A stretch of DNA of 64,000 nt from Thinopyrum elongatum. Its lineage: Eukaryota > Streptophyta > Magnoliopsida > Poales > Poaceae. Each line of letters starts with the position of its first letter. The first letter of the stretch is position 1. Shown here piece by piece: positions 10,896 through 21,218 of this stretch. Below the pieces are notes generated by a model, which had not been told where the DNA came from, ran no database searches, and saw only the letters and a program-made list of their open reading frames with translations. The stretch covers positions 258,409,757 through 258,473,756 of the forward strand of contig CM022298.1 in the NCBI GenBank assembly GCA_011799875.1, in the 5' to 3' direction. Position numbers and translations under genes: made by a program.

Positions 10896-11960
10896 CTAGC
10901 TCTGGGACGGGGGAGTGATCTCCGCCACATCGTCCTCAGTCACCTCCGAGTCCTCCTCACCCTCTTCGCCGGCATTGTCGCCAGAAGACACCAACACCGG
11001 GGAGTTGGGGAGCTCAGGCGGCACGAGCCCCAGCTCATTGAAGACAGGCATGGCGGTGACCAGCGCCTCCCTATCAGCACGATGGTACAGCGGTAGGTAG
11101 GCCTCCGGGAGGTCTCACGGATCGCCCCCAAGCAGGGTGTTCATGGCCTTGTCCATCTCCTCACCCATCAAGCTCCCCAAGCAGAGCCGGATATCGTCCT
11201 CTGTGCCCTGGAACTCCCACATGGGGCGCGTGTGGGCCTGGACCGGGGCCAGGCGCTGCGTCAGGAACTCCTTGATGAGCATGCCTCCCATCAGTGCCTT
11301 GGCCTACATGTCCACGATCATCTTCCTCACGACTGGTGCCGCCCGGGGGTCGGAGAACTTCTCATGACCCCACCTGTCAAGCTTCTCCGGCAGGTGGGTT
11401 GGCAGTTCCAGTCGCGCGTTAAGGCCCTTGGCATCCATGAAGACCCACTGGCGCCGGAAGTTGTCCACCTTCTTCCCGGCCCGCATGAGCACGTTGCTCT
11501 TTTGGACCGAGGTGAAGGATGCGCAGCCGGAGCACTGGGCGGGATCATGCATCCGCAGGTAGAAGAATTGCCGGAGGAGCAAAACGGAGGGCCTCACGCC
11601 CATGAATGCCTCACAATAAAAGGCAAAGATGGACAGGAGAAGAATGAAGTTCGGCTGGAGATGCAGGGCCTGAACCTGGTAGTGGTCGAGAACGGCGGTG
11701 AAGAATCCAGAGAAAGGTGGGACGAGCCCCACGAAGACGCTGTGGAGGAAGAAGGGATAGTACGTCTACGCCAAGGTCCTTTGCTCGGCGAAGCCCGCCA
11801 GGAGGATGGTCTCGTTCCACTCATTGTCATCACTTGCCATCAGCGGGAGCGCGGCGGCAAGGTGCTTCTCCTCGGTGATAGAGGACGTGCCGAGGGCCGA
11901 CGCAAGAGAGGAGGAGGAGCTCGCAGCCAGTGCGGCAGGCTTCGCCTTCCCGGACACCAT
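10896..11960 (-). pseudogene. Antisense ORF of Tat element J1 (gypsy-type transposon domain)
   Basis: An ORF opposite to the element's own transcription, in the place where Tat-lineage elements of grasses often carry one. From the ATG at 11960 to the stop at 10898-10896 a single frame of 355 codons can be followed, broken by three stops (11768-11766, 11306-11304 and a TGA near 11108) but with no frameshift. The core (QALHLQPNFILLLSIFAFYCEAFMG) matches the domain annotated as 'putative gypsy type transposon' (Transposase_28); its molecular role is not known to me. The N-terminus is Ala/Ser-rich and the C-terminus acidic (GDNAGEEGEEDSEVTEDD). The equivalent ORF of K is at 14625-13813. Confidence 0.65.
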
Positions 11961-12269
11961 TCGTGAGATCTTGGAGGAAGGGGCAAAGAAGGAAGGAGGA
12001 ACACAACAAGATCTAGAGATGCTCTTGGCTAGGAGAAAGGGAATCTGGGGCAAGGCGTAGAGAAGGCAATGATGGCTCGGTAGCGGGCGCAGGTCTTTTG
12101 TCAGCCTGGGCAGTTGCTGAGGCGGCGCGGGGAAGCGGAGACGCCCACGTCCCGTCAAGCGCCACGCGTCAACCTGGCCCGCAGGCGATTGGGGCCCGCG
12201 GTGCTTTGCGCTTGCCCTTTGGCTTCGCCTTGAAGCCAAGTCCGAGTGCGCCTAGGGCCCGGGGGCTAC

Positions 12270-13151
12270 TGTCGGTGTTCTGGGAACCAGGGTACCTAGA
12301 CTTGCCTGCCTGCGGCCCACGGCGTGGCTCCATCGACGGCCTGGTATGGCCCACCTCCAAGGCTATCAGGACAAGACCCTCATGAGAGGCCAAGCCTCGC
12401 GAGGTGGACGATGCCAAGACCTCCCGAGGAAGCAGCCTCCCCAGGCTACATCCTGAGGAGCGGAGATTTCTATGCAGGTACCCAACCTCATGAGGTTGCC
12501 ATGACGCAAGCCATGACGACCAAGGCAGGCGGGCGCCAACGGGCGCAGAGAGGGCCGTTTCCTCTTTGGTGCTAAGGAGGCAAGCGCAGACGTGGGTTCC
12601 CAAAGAATCTGGCAAAGGTTTCCATTCCGGTGCAACGAGACCAAGGCCACCGGCGTGGCAGGTCGGATGTCATCGCTGAGCCCACCGCTGCGACACGACC
12701 AGAAGCTTTGCAGGCAAAGACCACCTTTCATCAGGATAAGATGTACTACTTGTCCCCTTTCAAATTGGCCACTGTGGGATCCCTTCCTGCCTACATTTGG
12801 GGGAAGAGGACCGAGGCCACTATAAGTATAGGTTAGCCACCACCGTAGAGGGGAATCAAATCCGAACCTCATCGACTCATTCCCTCACCCCCAAACCTCG
12901 TGTGGTTGTTCATCCCTGGTACTAGTTCATCCTCAGCCCCTCATGAGGCTAATCTACCACAAAGCAGGAGTAGGGTCTTACACCGCAAGGTGGCCCGAAC
13001 CTGGGTAAACTGCCATGTTCATCTTCTTCCTTGTTCGTGTGACTCGAGCTAGGCCACAGGGCGACGAGCTGGTTGGCTGGACAGGTCGAGTTCTTTGCAC
13101 ACGCCCTAGAGTTCGAACCTTTCTTGGGTCTGCGGAGCCATGAATCTGACA
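12270..13151 (+). repeat. 3' LTR of element J1
   Basis: Starts TGTCGGTGTTCTGGG and ends GAATCTGACA, with the polypurine tract immediately upstream. It pairs in inverted orientation with the LTR of A (9847-10722). A weak TATA-like CTATAAGTATAG lies near 12820. The conserved GGAGTAGGGT...CCGAACCTGGGTAAAC box is at about 12966-13011. Confidence 0.85.
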
Positions 13152-13812
13152 CAACAGGGTGCCAGCGGGCGCAGTCCAGGACAGTTTCCTGTTTGGTGCT
13201 AAGGAGGCAAGGACGTACGCGGATTCCCGAGGAATCCCCCAATGGTTTCTAATGCAGTGAAGCAAGATCAAGACCACGGGCTCGGCAGGATGGAGGTCAT
13301 CACCAAGCCCACCGCTGCTTCACAACCAGAAGTTTTGTAAATGAAGACCACCTTTAGTCGGGGTAGGGATACCACTGCCGCCAATTTGAAGGCTAGTCTC
13401 CACCGTAAATAGGGATCAAATCCTTCTGCCATTGAGCTCTCTTGAGGCAGCTCACACTTGTACTAGTTCAAACTCATCCTCCTCGTGAGGCAATCCACCA
13501 CAAAGTAGGAGTAGGGTTTTACACCGCAAGGTGGCTCGAACCTGGGTAAATCACTGAGTCCACTTCTTCTCCCCGCTCGCTCGAGCTCGACGGAGACAAG
13601 ACGTGGGGTGGTGAATAGCAAGCCGTCGCTAGGCAGGATTCTTCGCACACGCCCTAGAGTTCGAACCTTATTTGGGTCCGCGGAGCCCCGATTCTGACAT
13701 TTGCCGCGCCAGGTAGGGCCGTGTTGAAGTTCTTCCTTCCGCTTCGCTACATCGTTGCTTCGCCACTCCCATGGCTGACGCCCGTCGGGTCGTCTTCTCC
13801 GTTGTAGCACCA
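13152..13812 (+). mobile_element. Tat-lineage copy J2: partial LTR, primer site, gag start
   Basis: Bases 13159-13699 repeat the 3' two thirds of the J1-type LTR (starting near the GGGCGCAG block that lies at about 12540 in J1) and end ATTCTGACA at 13699. A degenerate primer site (TGCCGCGCCAGGTAGGG) follows at 13702-13718. A gag start codon at 13771 opens with the same MADARRV residues as element A, and the copy stops at about 13812, where element K begins. The head-to-tail arrangement of one full and one partial LTR points to J1 having inserted in, or recombined with, the LTR of J2. Confidence 0.7.
13771..13812 (+). pseudogene. gag start codon region of J2
   Basis: The first 14 or so codons of gag, beginning MADARRV as in the minus-strand copy A at 9774. 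It is cut by the junction with element K near 13812, so nothing of the capsid remains. Confidence 0.6.
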
Positions 13813-14625
13813 TAAGGGAGTTACTCTAGACTGGAGAGGCTGGACACATCTTTTTATTGCAATGGCCATGACTTCGATTATCGAGAGCTCGGTATGGGCT
13901 AATAATCTGACCTTGCTGATCAACCTCTTTATTTCTGCACTGTCTTCCTCCTTGGGACTGCGGGGACGCCAGTTGAGATGTTTCTTTAGAGGAGCGCTGG
14001 AAAATTCAGGGAGGCCGCGTCGAACTGGGTCCGGCAGTGGGACATCATCTATATAAAACCACTCCGAAGAACACTGTGGATATATCTCTTTGGGAGTTCC
14101 AACGGGGTAGCTTGATCTGGCTATACGCCATACTTCAGCGCTGCCCACTTCAAATATAGAACCCCCTCGATGGCGGGGGACAAGGCAAAAGAACTTTCTC
14201 CATAGTTTGAAATGGGCCTCACAGCCCAAGAACAGTTCGCAGAGGGCAACGAAACCTGAGATGTGCAGAATCGAACATGGGGTGAGGTTGTGCAGCTGGA
14301 TGCCGTAAAATTCCAATAGACCCGTGAGAAAGGGATGGATTGGAAATCCTAAGCCCCGCGAAAGGAATGGAACGAAGCACACCCTCTCCTCCTTATTGGG
14401 GTTGGGGAAATTTTCAGCCAGCACGTCGTTGCCGATTGAAGCCAATCCCGCTTGTACAGGGATTAGATCTGCGAGGGGAAGATATCCCTGCGTTTGGAGT
14501 CGACTCAACTGAAGATGAGGCACTGAGCAGCTCTGCCTATCTCCCTCTTGAGCGCCATGGGGGCGCGAGGAAAAGCCTAGGGCGCTGTCCATGTTTTGAA
14601 GCTTTTTCGTGGCTAATCTTGGCAT
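13813..14625 (-). CDS. Antisense ORF of element K (gypsy-type transposon domain), truncated
   Basis: From the ATG at 14625 the minus strand stays open for 271 codons to the left junction, then reads on without a stop into the reversed gag start of J2. The first third is low in recognisable signal; the core (LLEFYGIQLHNLTPCSILHI followed by ALCELFLGCEAHFKLW) matches the 'putative gypsy type transposon' domain (Transposase_28) seen as antisense ORFs in Tat-lineage elements. Later segments (SSEWFYIDD, NWRPRSPKEED) are also typical of these proteins. Unlike the J1 copy it has no internal stop, although its C-terminus is lost. The function is unknown. I read ATG 14625 as the start because the open frame further upstream is LTR sequence. 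Confidence 0.6.
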
Positions 14626-14906
14626 TTTTCTGCGCGATGTGGATAGCACTCGGGGGAAATGACATCTTTTATATAGGCGTCGTCCCTGTGTGGCCGGGTG
14701 CTTTCTTTTTGATAAAAAATTATGGACCGTCTGCATTCGCCCAGCGCGTGGAAATCGAGGCGACAGGGAAGGAGTCATAAAGGCGGAATGAGGGAGCCAG
14801 GGCCGGACTATTATCCGCCCAGTATATAGTGAAGAACCAACCTTGCAAAAGCCGAAGACATAAGCCGAATACTGCATCGTCGTTTGAAGGCCAGTTCGGG
14901 GGCTAC

Positions 14907-15382
14907 TGAGGGAGTCCTGGATTAGGGGGTCCTCGGGTGTCCGGGCTATTCGATATGGGCCAGACTGATGAGCCGTGAAGATACAAAGCATAAGGCTTTC
15001 CTCCGTGTCCGGGTAGGATTCTCCTATGCGTGGATGACAAGGTTGATGTCCGGATATGTAATTTCCTTCTTCCACAAACCGACTCTGTACAACCCTAGGC
15101 CCCTCCAGTGTGTATATAAACCGGAGGGTTTTGTCCGTAGAGGCTATCAGAATTCTCATAGGCTAGACAACTAGGGTTTAGCTATTACGATCTCGAGGTA
15201 GATCAACTCTTGTAACCCCTATACTCATCAAATACAATCAAGCAGGATGTAGGGTTTTACCTCCACTAAGAGGGCCCAAACCTGGGTAAACATCGTGTCC
15301 CCCTTTGTCCCTTGTTACCCTCGATCCTCAGATGCACAATTCGGGACCCCCTCCCCGAGATCGGCCGGTTTTGACACCGACA
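14907..15382 (+). repeat. 3' LTR of element K
   Basis: 476 bp, TGAGGGAGTCC ... TTGACACCGACA. It carries a clear TATA box (TATATAAA, 15113-15120) and, further on (about 15247-15290), the GTAGGGTTTTAC...CCAAACCTGGGTAAAC box shared with other Tat LTRs of this window. Confidence 0.85.
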
Positions 15383-15389
15383 GTGGTCC

Positions 15390-17080
15390 CACCTCTTGTT
15401 GAATTTTCCACCGGCGACTGACAAGATGGATGAGTGGAGGGCCACCATCCAAAGCTTGATTGGCTTTGCTGAAGCCAGTAAATCGCGGCATGTGGAGCCG
15501 TCGCGATGTCCGCGAACGATGACGGCGGCCCGGGCTGATGGCCGTGTCGAGGGGGCTACACCAACAGTGCAATCCCCTCCATGAAAGTAGACCTAGAGGT
15601 AGCCTCAGCAAACTCAGTGTGTCGACGAGCCCGACAAGACGTTGATGGCTTTGTCTGGCCCACAAACCCGCCAGGATCAGTGGCGGGTTATGGAAGACCG
15701 GCGGAAGGAAGACGCGTGCGTCACCATAGAGCGATGCCGGGAGGCACACCGTCAATCGAACCGAGGCGACGGCCCAGACATTGACGAACCCGCGCCCAGT
15801 GTCGGCAGGTACTTTCCCTACGAGGTGGTGTAACCTGCCTTCACTCATGAGCTGCGGCAGGTCCACTGGCCATCTGTCCAATTCTTCAAGCTTGAACTGC
15901 CGGAGAAATACGACGGAAAATTAAACCCGGCAGAGTTTTTGGGCATTTACACGATTGCCGTTCAAGCCGCCGGGGGCATAGATGAGAAGGTGTTCGGTAA
16001 CTATTTCCCTTTGGCGCTCAAGCCAAATGTGAGATCATGGCTGATGCACCTGCCAGAAAACTCTATTTCCTCATGGGCTGACTTGTGCAATGAGTTTGTT
16101 GGCGCCTTCACAGGTGGACACCAAGAGCCTAGACAGCCCAGTGACTTGCAAGTCCTTCCGTAGAAGGAAGGGGAGGGTTTGCGTAAATATATAGAGAGGT
16201 TTAGTCAAGTACACTGTAACATCCCAGAGATACACCCAGCAGCCGTGATTGCCGCATTCCATTCGAATGTGCGCAACAGGAGGATGCGAGCCAAAATGAA
16301 TGTCTGGCTCCCCAAGACCGTCAACTAGTTGTATACCTTGGCGGATAAGTGTGCTCGGGCTGTAGAAGGAAGGCGGCTCCCCGGAGAGGAGGTTGGCGTT
16401 GAGATTGATTCAGATGATGACGACGATGCCGCCAACCCGAAGAGGAGAAGCCGGAGGCACAATAGGAAATGCAAGGAGAAGACTGTACTAGCCTTTTAGA
16501 GTTCTGGTGATCTTAGTGCCGGCAAGAAGGCCAAAACCGAGGCCCCCGGCAAGGGAGCTACCACATGCGCTGATTGCTGGGATGCCGTGGCAGCAGAGAA
16601 AGCCGGGAAATCCGACGGGCCATACTGCAAAATCCACCGCACCAAAGGTCATGATCTCCAAGAGTGCCGCCAAGTTGAGCAGCTTATTGAGAAATAAAAG
16701 GCTGAATATGAGAAACGTGACAGGGAGAGAGGCCAAAAGGGTGCTGGCAGAAAAGGCCGTGGTGGTAGAGGGGGCCGCCGTGGCAAGGCCCCGCAGCAGA
16801 AGGAAAAACCTGCCAGGGGCCATGAAAAGAAAGATGGAGACGCTGGGAGTGATGAAGAGGATGAGGAAGAAACCAGCGAGCAAGAATTCCAAAAGGAAAT
16901 TGAGGCCTTGTGTGTTGATGGAGGTGCATCTTTGCACTCCACTCATCACCGGCTCAAACAGTGGGTGCGTGAGGTCAATGTCGTAGAACCAGTTGCAGAC
17001 TCCCAAAAGACACTTAAATGGTCCCGCGCGCCTATCATCTTTGACGAGGAGGATCACCCTGACCGTACCACTGCGGTTGG
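15390..17080 (+). pseudogene. gag of element B
   Basis: Capsid-forming gag, starting in mid-protein at the NFPPATDKMDEW segment that in C reads RFPPVADQMDKW. The capsid core (NYFPLALKPNVRSWLMHLP, ISSWADLCNEFVGAFTGGH) is open at 15939-16163 and is then stopped by TAG at 16161-16163, the same codon position where C has TAA. Further stops lie near 16327, 16498 and 16696. A KIHRTKGHDLQEC segment with Cys/His spacing occurs near 16633-16671, then a Gly/Arg-rich tract and an acidic tract before protease. Without these stops gag would be in line with protease, as usual for Tat elements. Confidence 0.75.
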
Positions 17081-17695
17081 GTGTTTGCTGTTGTTGGATT
17101 CCCCGACAATCCGCCACCTCAAAGTAACAAAATGCTAGTTGACGGTGGGGCTGAGCTGAACTTAATCTCCCCCAGAGTGGTTGGCAAGCTACAGATCCCT
17201 GATGAGGAGCTCAAGGCTACGGGTACGTTCCAAGGAATCAACCCCGGTAGGAGCCGGCCTAAGGGAAAAGTTACACTGCCTGTGACATCTGGCGGGGAAC
17301 TGAATTATCGGACTGAGAGAGTCGTGTTTGATGTTGTTGATCTTCCTTTGCCTTACAATGGAATTCTTGGTCGACCGGCTCTGGCAAAATTCATGGAAGC
17401 ATCCCATTATGCCTACAACACCTTGAAGATGCCAGGGCCGATGGGTATCATTTCCATTCCATCAGATAAGAAAGATGCAGTTATATTTGTGGACAAGATG
17501 TATCGGGACATGGTTGCAGCTGAGGCCACAGAAACCCCAGCTCCTGCCAAAGAAACAAAGAAGGGGAAGGAGGCTAGCAGAGATGCCGGCAAGGACTCCA
17601 GGAAGCGCGCCTCTCCGGAGGGTGCTGCGCCTGTTGACGACCTGCCGGAGAGTTCCACTAGCAAAAGATCTAAGGTTGCTTCACCAGCTGTGTAA
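17081..17695 (+). pseudogene. Aspartic protease of element B
   Basis: 204 open codons covering the retropepsin-like domain. The active site reads MLVDGGAELNLIS (catalytic Asp followed by GG, as in A and C). Downstream lie the flap-side VDLPLPYNGILGRPALAKF segment and the HYAYNTLKMPG block that closes the domain. A Lys-rich linker follows, ending at a TAA (17693-17695) that C does not have. A second stop, TAG at 17762-17764, is shared with C and separates protease from reverse transcriptase in the same frame. Confidence 0.75.
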
Positions 17696-17764
17696 AGGGT
17701 CCCAGCGAGGCAGGATGGTGTTGACGGTACATTCACCATCAGCGCCAGCCTTGATGACAAATAG

Positions 17765-18766
17765 GAAAGCGTGCTCATTGCCTTCCTGCGGGCGAATGTT
17801 GATGTGTTTGCTTGGCAACCATCTGACATCCCCTGTGTTCCCAGGGAGGTAATCGAGCACCACCTTGTTGTCAGCCCTCACGCTCGGCCCATCAAGCAGA
17901 AGGTCAGAAAGCAAGCTTTAGAACGGCAACACTTCATTGACGAGGAGATCAAGAAACTTGAAGCAGCTGGTTTGGTCAGAGGGGTGTTGCATCCAACTTG
18001 GTTAGCAAACCCAGTGGTAGTGCACAAGGCAAATGGGAAATGGAGGCTCTGCATTGATTTCACTGACTTGAACAAAGCCTGTCCAAAAGACCCTTTTCCC
18101 CTGTCGCGCATTGATCAAATTGTTGATTCCACTTCCGGGTGTGATTTGCTTTCTTTCTTGGATGCGTACTCTAGGTACCATCAGATATTTATGTCCAAGG
18201 AAGATGAAGAGAAAACCGCGTTCATAACTCCATGTGGCACGTACTACTTTGTGTGTATACCTTTCGGGTTAAAGAGCGCCGGATCCACTTTTGCGAGGCC
18301 AGTACAGATTGGTTTCGAACCCCAGCTGAACAAAAACGTGGAAGCTTATATGGATGATATAGTTGTCAAAACCAAGGATAGATCAACACTCATTCAAGAC
18401 TTGGAAGAGACCTTTGCAAACTTGCCCAAGATCAATTTGAAGCTAAACCCCGAGAAATGTGTGTTTGGTGTCCCATCCGACAAGCTCCTTGGTTTCTTTG
18501 TGTCCCAACAGGGAATAGAGGCCAATCCCGACAAGATCAAGGCAATCGAGCAAATACAAGTGCCCAAGATTGTCAAGGACATGAGGTGTTTGGCTGGATG
18601 CATTGCCGCACTGAGTAGGTTCATCTCGAAGTCTACCGAGCGCGCCATACCTTTTTTTCAAAATCTTGAAAAAGGCTGGCCCGATGAGGTGGACCCCGGA
18701 AGCAGAAGCAACACTGCAAGACATGAAAACTTACCTTCCCTCTGCTCCCACCTTAGTCGCGCCTAA
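17765..18766 (+). pseudogene. Reverse transcriptase of element B
   Basis: The polymerase domain, open from just after the shared TAG. Visible landmarks are RLCIDFTDLNKACPKDPFPL, DAYSRYHQIFMS, FVCIPFGLKSAGSTF and the catalytic box YMDDIVVKTKD, with both Asp residues present. The thumb and connection follow (GCIAALSRFISKSTERA), after which a slip in a T-run near 18652-18658 shifts the frame and the ORF ends in unrelated residues. Reverse transcriptase would copy the element RNA in the particle. The polymerase core itself looks intact, but the gag-pol protein cannot be made whole. Confidence 0.8.
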
Positions 18767-18842
18767 ACCATAAGAGCAGTTGTTGCTATACTTAGCTGCA
18801 ACTTATCAAGTGGTTAGTGCAGCGCTGGTGGCGTAGTGAGAA

Positions 18843-19917
18843 GTGGACGAGGAAGCAGCCGCAGTAACTGACCCCTCCAGAGATGAAACCGAAGCACCCG
18901 TGGCAGGACTTGACACAAATCAGGGGGAGGCGAAGCAAGCCAGCGAAGGCGATCCCAAAACTGCAGCAAGGAAGGAAGTGGTGCAGCGGCCAGTGTACTT
19001 TGTCAGCTCCCTATTACAGGGGAGCCAAGTCAAGGTACTCTGGAGTACAAAAGCTGATCTTTGGCCTTATCATGGCCTCGAGGAAGCTGCGCCACTACTT
19101 CCAAGCCCACGAGATCACAGTTGTCACCTGTTTTCCACTGCAGCACATATTGAGGAACCCCGAAGCCACCGGCAGGATAGTCAAGTGGGCACTAGAGTTG
19201 TCAAGCTTTGGCTTGAAATATGAGAGCACTACAACTATTCATAGCAGGGCATTGGCGGAGTTCATTGCAGAATGGACGCCCACTCTAGACGAACAAGTAC
19301 CAGAGACGGTTCTCCCCGGTAATGAGGCGCCTCGGGAGTGGATCATGTATTTTGATGGTGCTTTCTCGCTGAAGGCTACCGGAGCCGGCATGCTTCTTGT
19401 TGCGCCCACCGGAGAGCATCTCAAGTATGTGGTTCAAATGCACTTTCCTCGGGAGAAAGCCACCAACAACACTGGTGAGTATGAGGGGCTCCTTGCCGGA
19501 CTCAGAATTGCAGTGGAATTGGAAATCAAGAAACTGATTATGCGTGGAGACTCTCAACTCGTGGTGAGGCAAGTCAACAAAGATTATCAGACTCCATTGA
19601 TGGAGGCATATGTGGAGGAGGTGAGAAAGATGGAACACCACTTTGATGGATTACAAGTAGAGCACGTATCACGTGCGGAAAATGGCATCACTGATCACTT
19701 GTCAAAGTGCGCCCAGCAAAAGCTCCCTATGGAACCAGGGACTTTTGTCCTCCATCTAACTCAGCCATCCGTGTCTCCTTCAACGATGACCAGCAAAAGG
19801 AGAAAGTTGGACTCTGGCAAGTATTTCCCGGTAGGACTTCCCGAAGCTGCTGGTAGAGAGGCTGTCGGGGACAACCCCGCTTCGGTTGGTGAGCAGGACC
19901 CTCCTACAGAACCATAG
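18843..19917 (+). pseudogene. RNase H region of element B
   Basis: Contains the tail of the first, ancestral RNase H (VYFVSSLLQG in one frame, then LIFGLIMASRKLRHYFQAH in the next), followed by the second, archaeal-type RNase H typical of the Tat lineage. In the second domain the acidic residues are visible: Asp in MYFDGAF, Glu in NNTGEYEGLLAG, Asp in MRGDSQLV and Asp near ITDHLSK. The enzyme degrades the RNA strand of the RNA-DNA hybrid. A frameshift near 19020-19030 splits the first domain. The GDSQ segment here is the one deleted in element C, so B preserves what C lost. Confidence 0.75.
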
Positions 19918-19932
19918 GTTCTTGCGGTCAAG

Positions 19933-21192
19933 GTGAGCGCTCCCACGAACGAGGAGGTGCCTTTAGTCCTTGTTGTCGAGCCACAGGCTCCAACTTGGGC
20001 ACAGCACATAGTCCATTTCCTTCAAACAGGAGAGCTTCCCGAAGAGCAAGAAGAAGCTGAAAAAGTAGCCCGACGGTCGAATATGTACCAGTTTGTCGAT
20101 GACAAACTATACAGAAAAATGCCAAATGTTGTGAAATTGAAGTGCATCTGCCGGGACGATGGGCTAAAGCTGTTGGCAGAAATACACAGGGGTGTGTGTG
20201 GCTCATAGCCCTGGTCGAAAAAGCCTTTCGACAGGGTTTCTATTGGTCCATAGCCCTCCAGGATGCAATTGAGCTAGTCACCAAGTGTGAAGCCTGCTAG
20301 TTCCATTCCAAAAACATTCATCAACCAGCTCAAGCTCTCCAGACGATCCCTTTGTCCTGGCCATTCTCAATCTGGGGGCTCGATACAGGGGCTTTGAATT
20401 CTTGTACGTGGCCATCGACAAGCTTACAAAGTGGCCTGAGGTCGAGCCAGTGAGGAAGGTGACCGCACAATCAGCTATCAAGTTCTTGAAAGGATTGGTG
20501 TGCTGCTTTGGAGTACCCAACAGAGTGATTACCGATAACGGCACCCAGTTCATGGGCCGCACCTTTATGTAGTACATCCAAAGCCTTGGAAGCAAGGTCT
20601 CCTTTGCCTCTGTTGCTCATCCACGAAGCAATGGGCAAGCTGAGAGGATGAATGCTGAAGTGCTGTGTGGGCTCAAGATGAGAACTTTTGACAAATTGCA
20701 AAAATGCGGCAAGCGCTGGATTGATGAACTGCCGGTGGTTCTTTGGTCCCTCTGGACGACACCAAATCGAGCTACCATACAGACTCCCTTCTCCCTAGTG
20801 TATGGGGCAGAAGCAGTGCTCCCCATGAAACTCATATACAGGTCACCTCGAGTACTTGCCTACGACGAAGTAGAGCAAGAGGAGCTACGACATGACGATG
20901 CCATGCTCCTCGAGGAAGATTGTCTCCAGGCCACTGTGCGTGCTGCACGCTACCAGCAAGCCCTGCACCGCTATCATAGCCGCAGGTTCATGCCCGGAGC
21001 CTTGAGGAAGGCGACCTTGTCCTTAGGGGCGTTCTGTTCGCCAAGGGTACCAACAAGTTGACGCCGAAGTGGAAAGGCCCTTACCGGGTAGCACACTTCA
21101 CCAGACCTGGCGCAGTCTGTCTCGAGACTGAAGATGGCAACAAAATGCAAAACTCATGGAATATTGAGCATCTTCATAAATTCTACCCGTAA
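19933..21192 (+). pseudogene. Integrase of element B
   Basis: Integrase inserts the DNA copy into the genome. The N-terminal zinc-binding part begins well (LLAEIHRGVCGS), but a small deletion at about 20206 removes the second His of the HHCC finger and brings a stop. A further deletion near 20388 removes the block that holds the first catalytic Asp (LDILGPFP in C). The second Asp (ITDNGTQF, near 20530) and the Glu (GQAERMN, near 20640-20655) are still present. The C-terminal GPY-type module continues to NIEHLHKFYP and the stop at 21190. It is broken beyond function. Confidence 0.75.
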
Positions 21193-21218
21193 GGCGTAGC
21201 TACCGGGCTCAGCCCCGG

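Larger units (their letters stand above)
10723..13151 (+). mobile_element. Tat-lineage element J1, 3' part
   Basis: The region downstream of pol plus the 3' LTR of a plus-strand Tat element. It contains an antisense ORF (11960-10896), a G-rich polypurine tract directly before the LTR (GGGCCCGGGGGCTAC, 12255-12269) and the 882-bp LTR 12270-13151. Its left part was displaced by the insertion of element A, whose LTR border is exactly at 10722. The stretch 11961-12269 between the antisense ORF start and the LTR shows no other feature. Confidence 0.75.
13813..15382 (+). mobile_element. Tat-lineage element K, 3' end only
   Basis: The 3' terminal part of a plus-strand element: an antisense ORF (14625-13813), a polypurine tract (GTTCGGGGGCTAC, 14894-14906) and a 476-bp LTR. 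The LTR family differs from that of A/J1/J2. The beginning TGAGGGAGTCCTGG is common in Triticeae repeats, and I associate it, without certainty, with Fatima. Its left side is cut at about 13812 and its right side abuts the gag interior of element B at 15383, as expected if K inserted into B and its own 5' part, with the left part of B, was later deleted. Confidence 0.7.
15383..21218 (+). mobile_element. Tat-lineage Ty3/gypsy element B, both ends lost
   Basis: A plus-strand internal region beginning inside gag and running through protease, reverse transcriptase, RNase H and integrase to the pol stop at 21190-21192. It is the same family as element C (26546-33025), roughly 85 percent identical by eye. 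No LTR of B remains: the left end abuts the LTR of K, the right end was entered by D at 21219. All ORFs are damaged by stops, small deletions and slippage in homopolymers. It is an old copy, useful mainly as a comparison for C. Confidence 0.85.
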
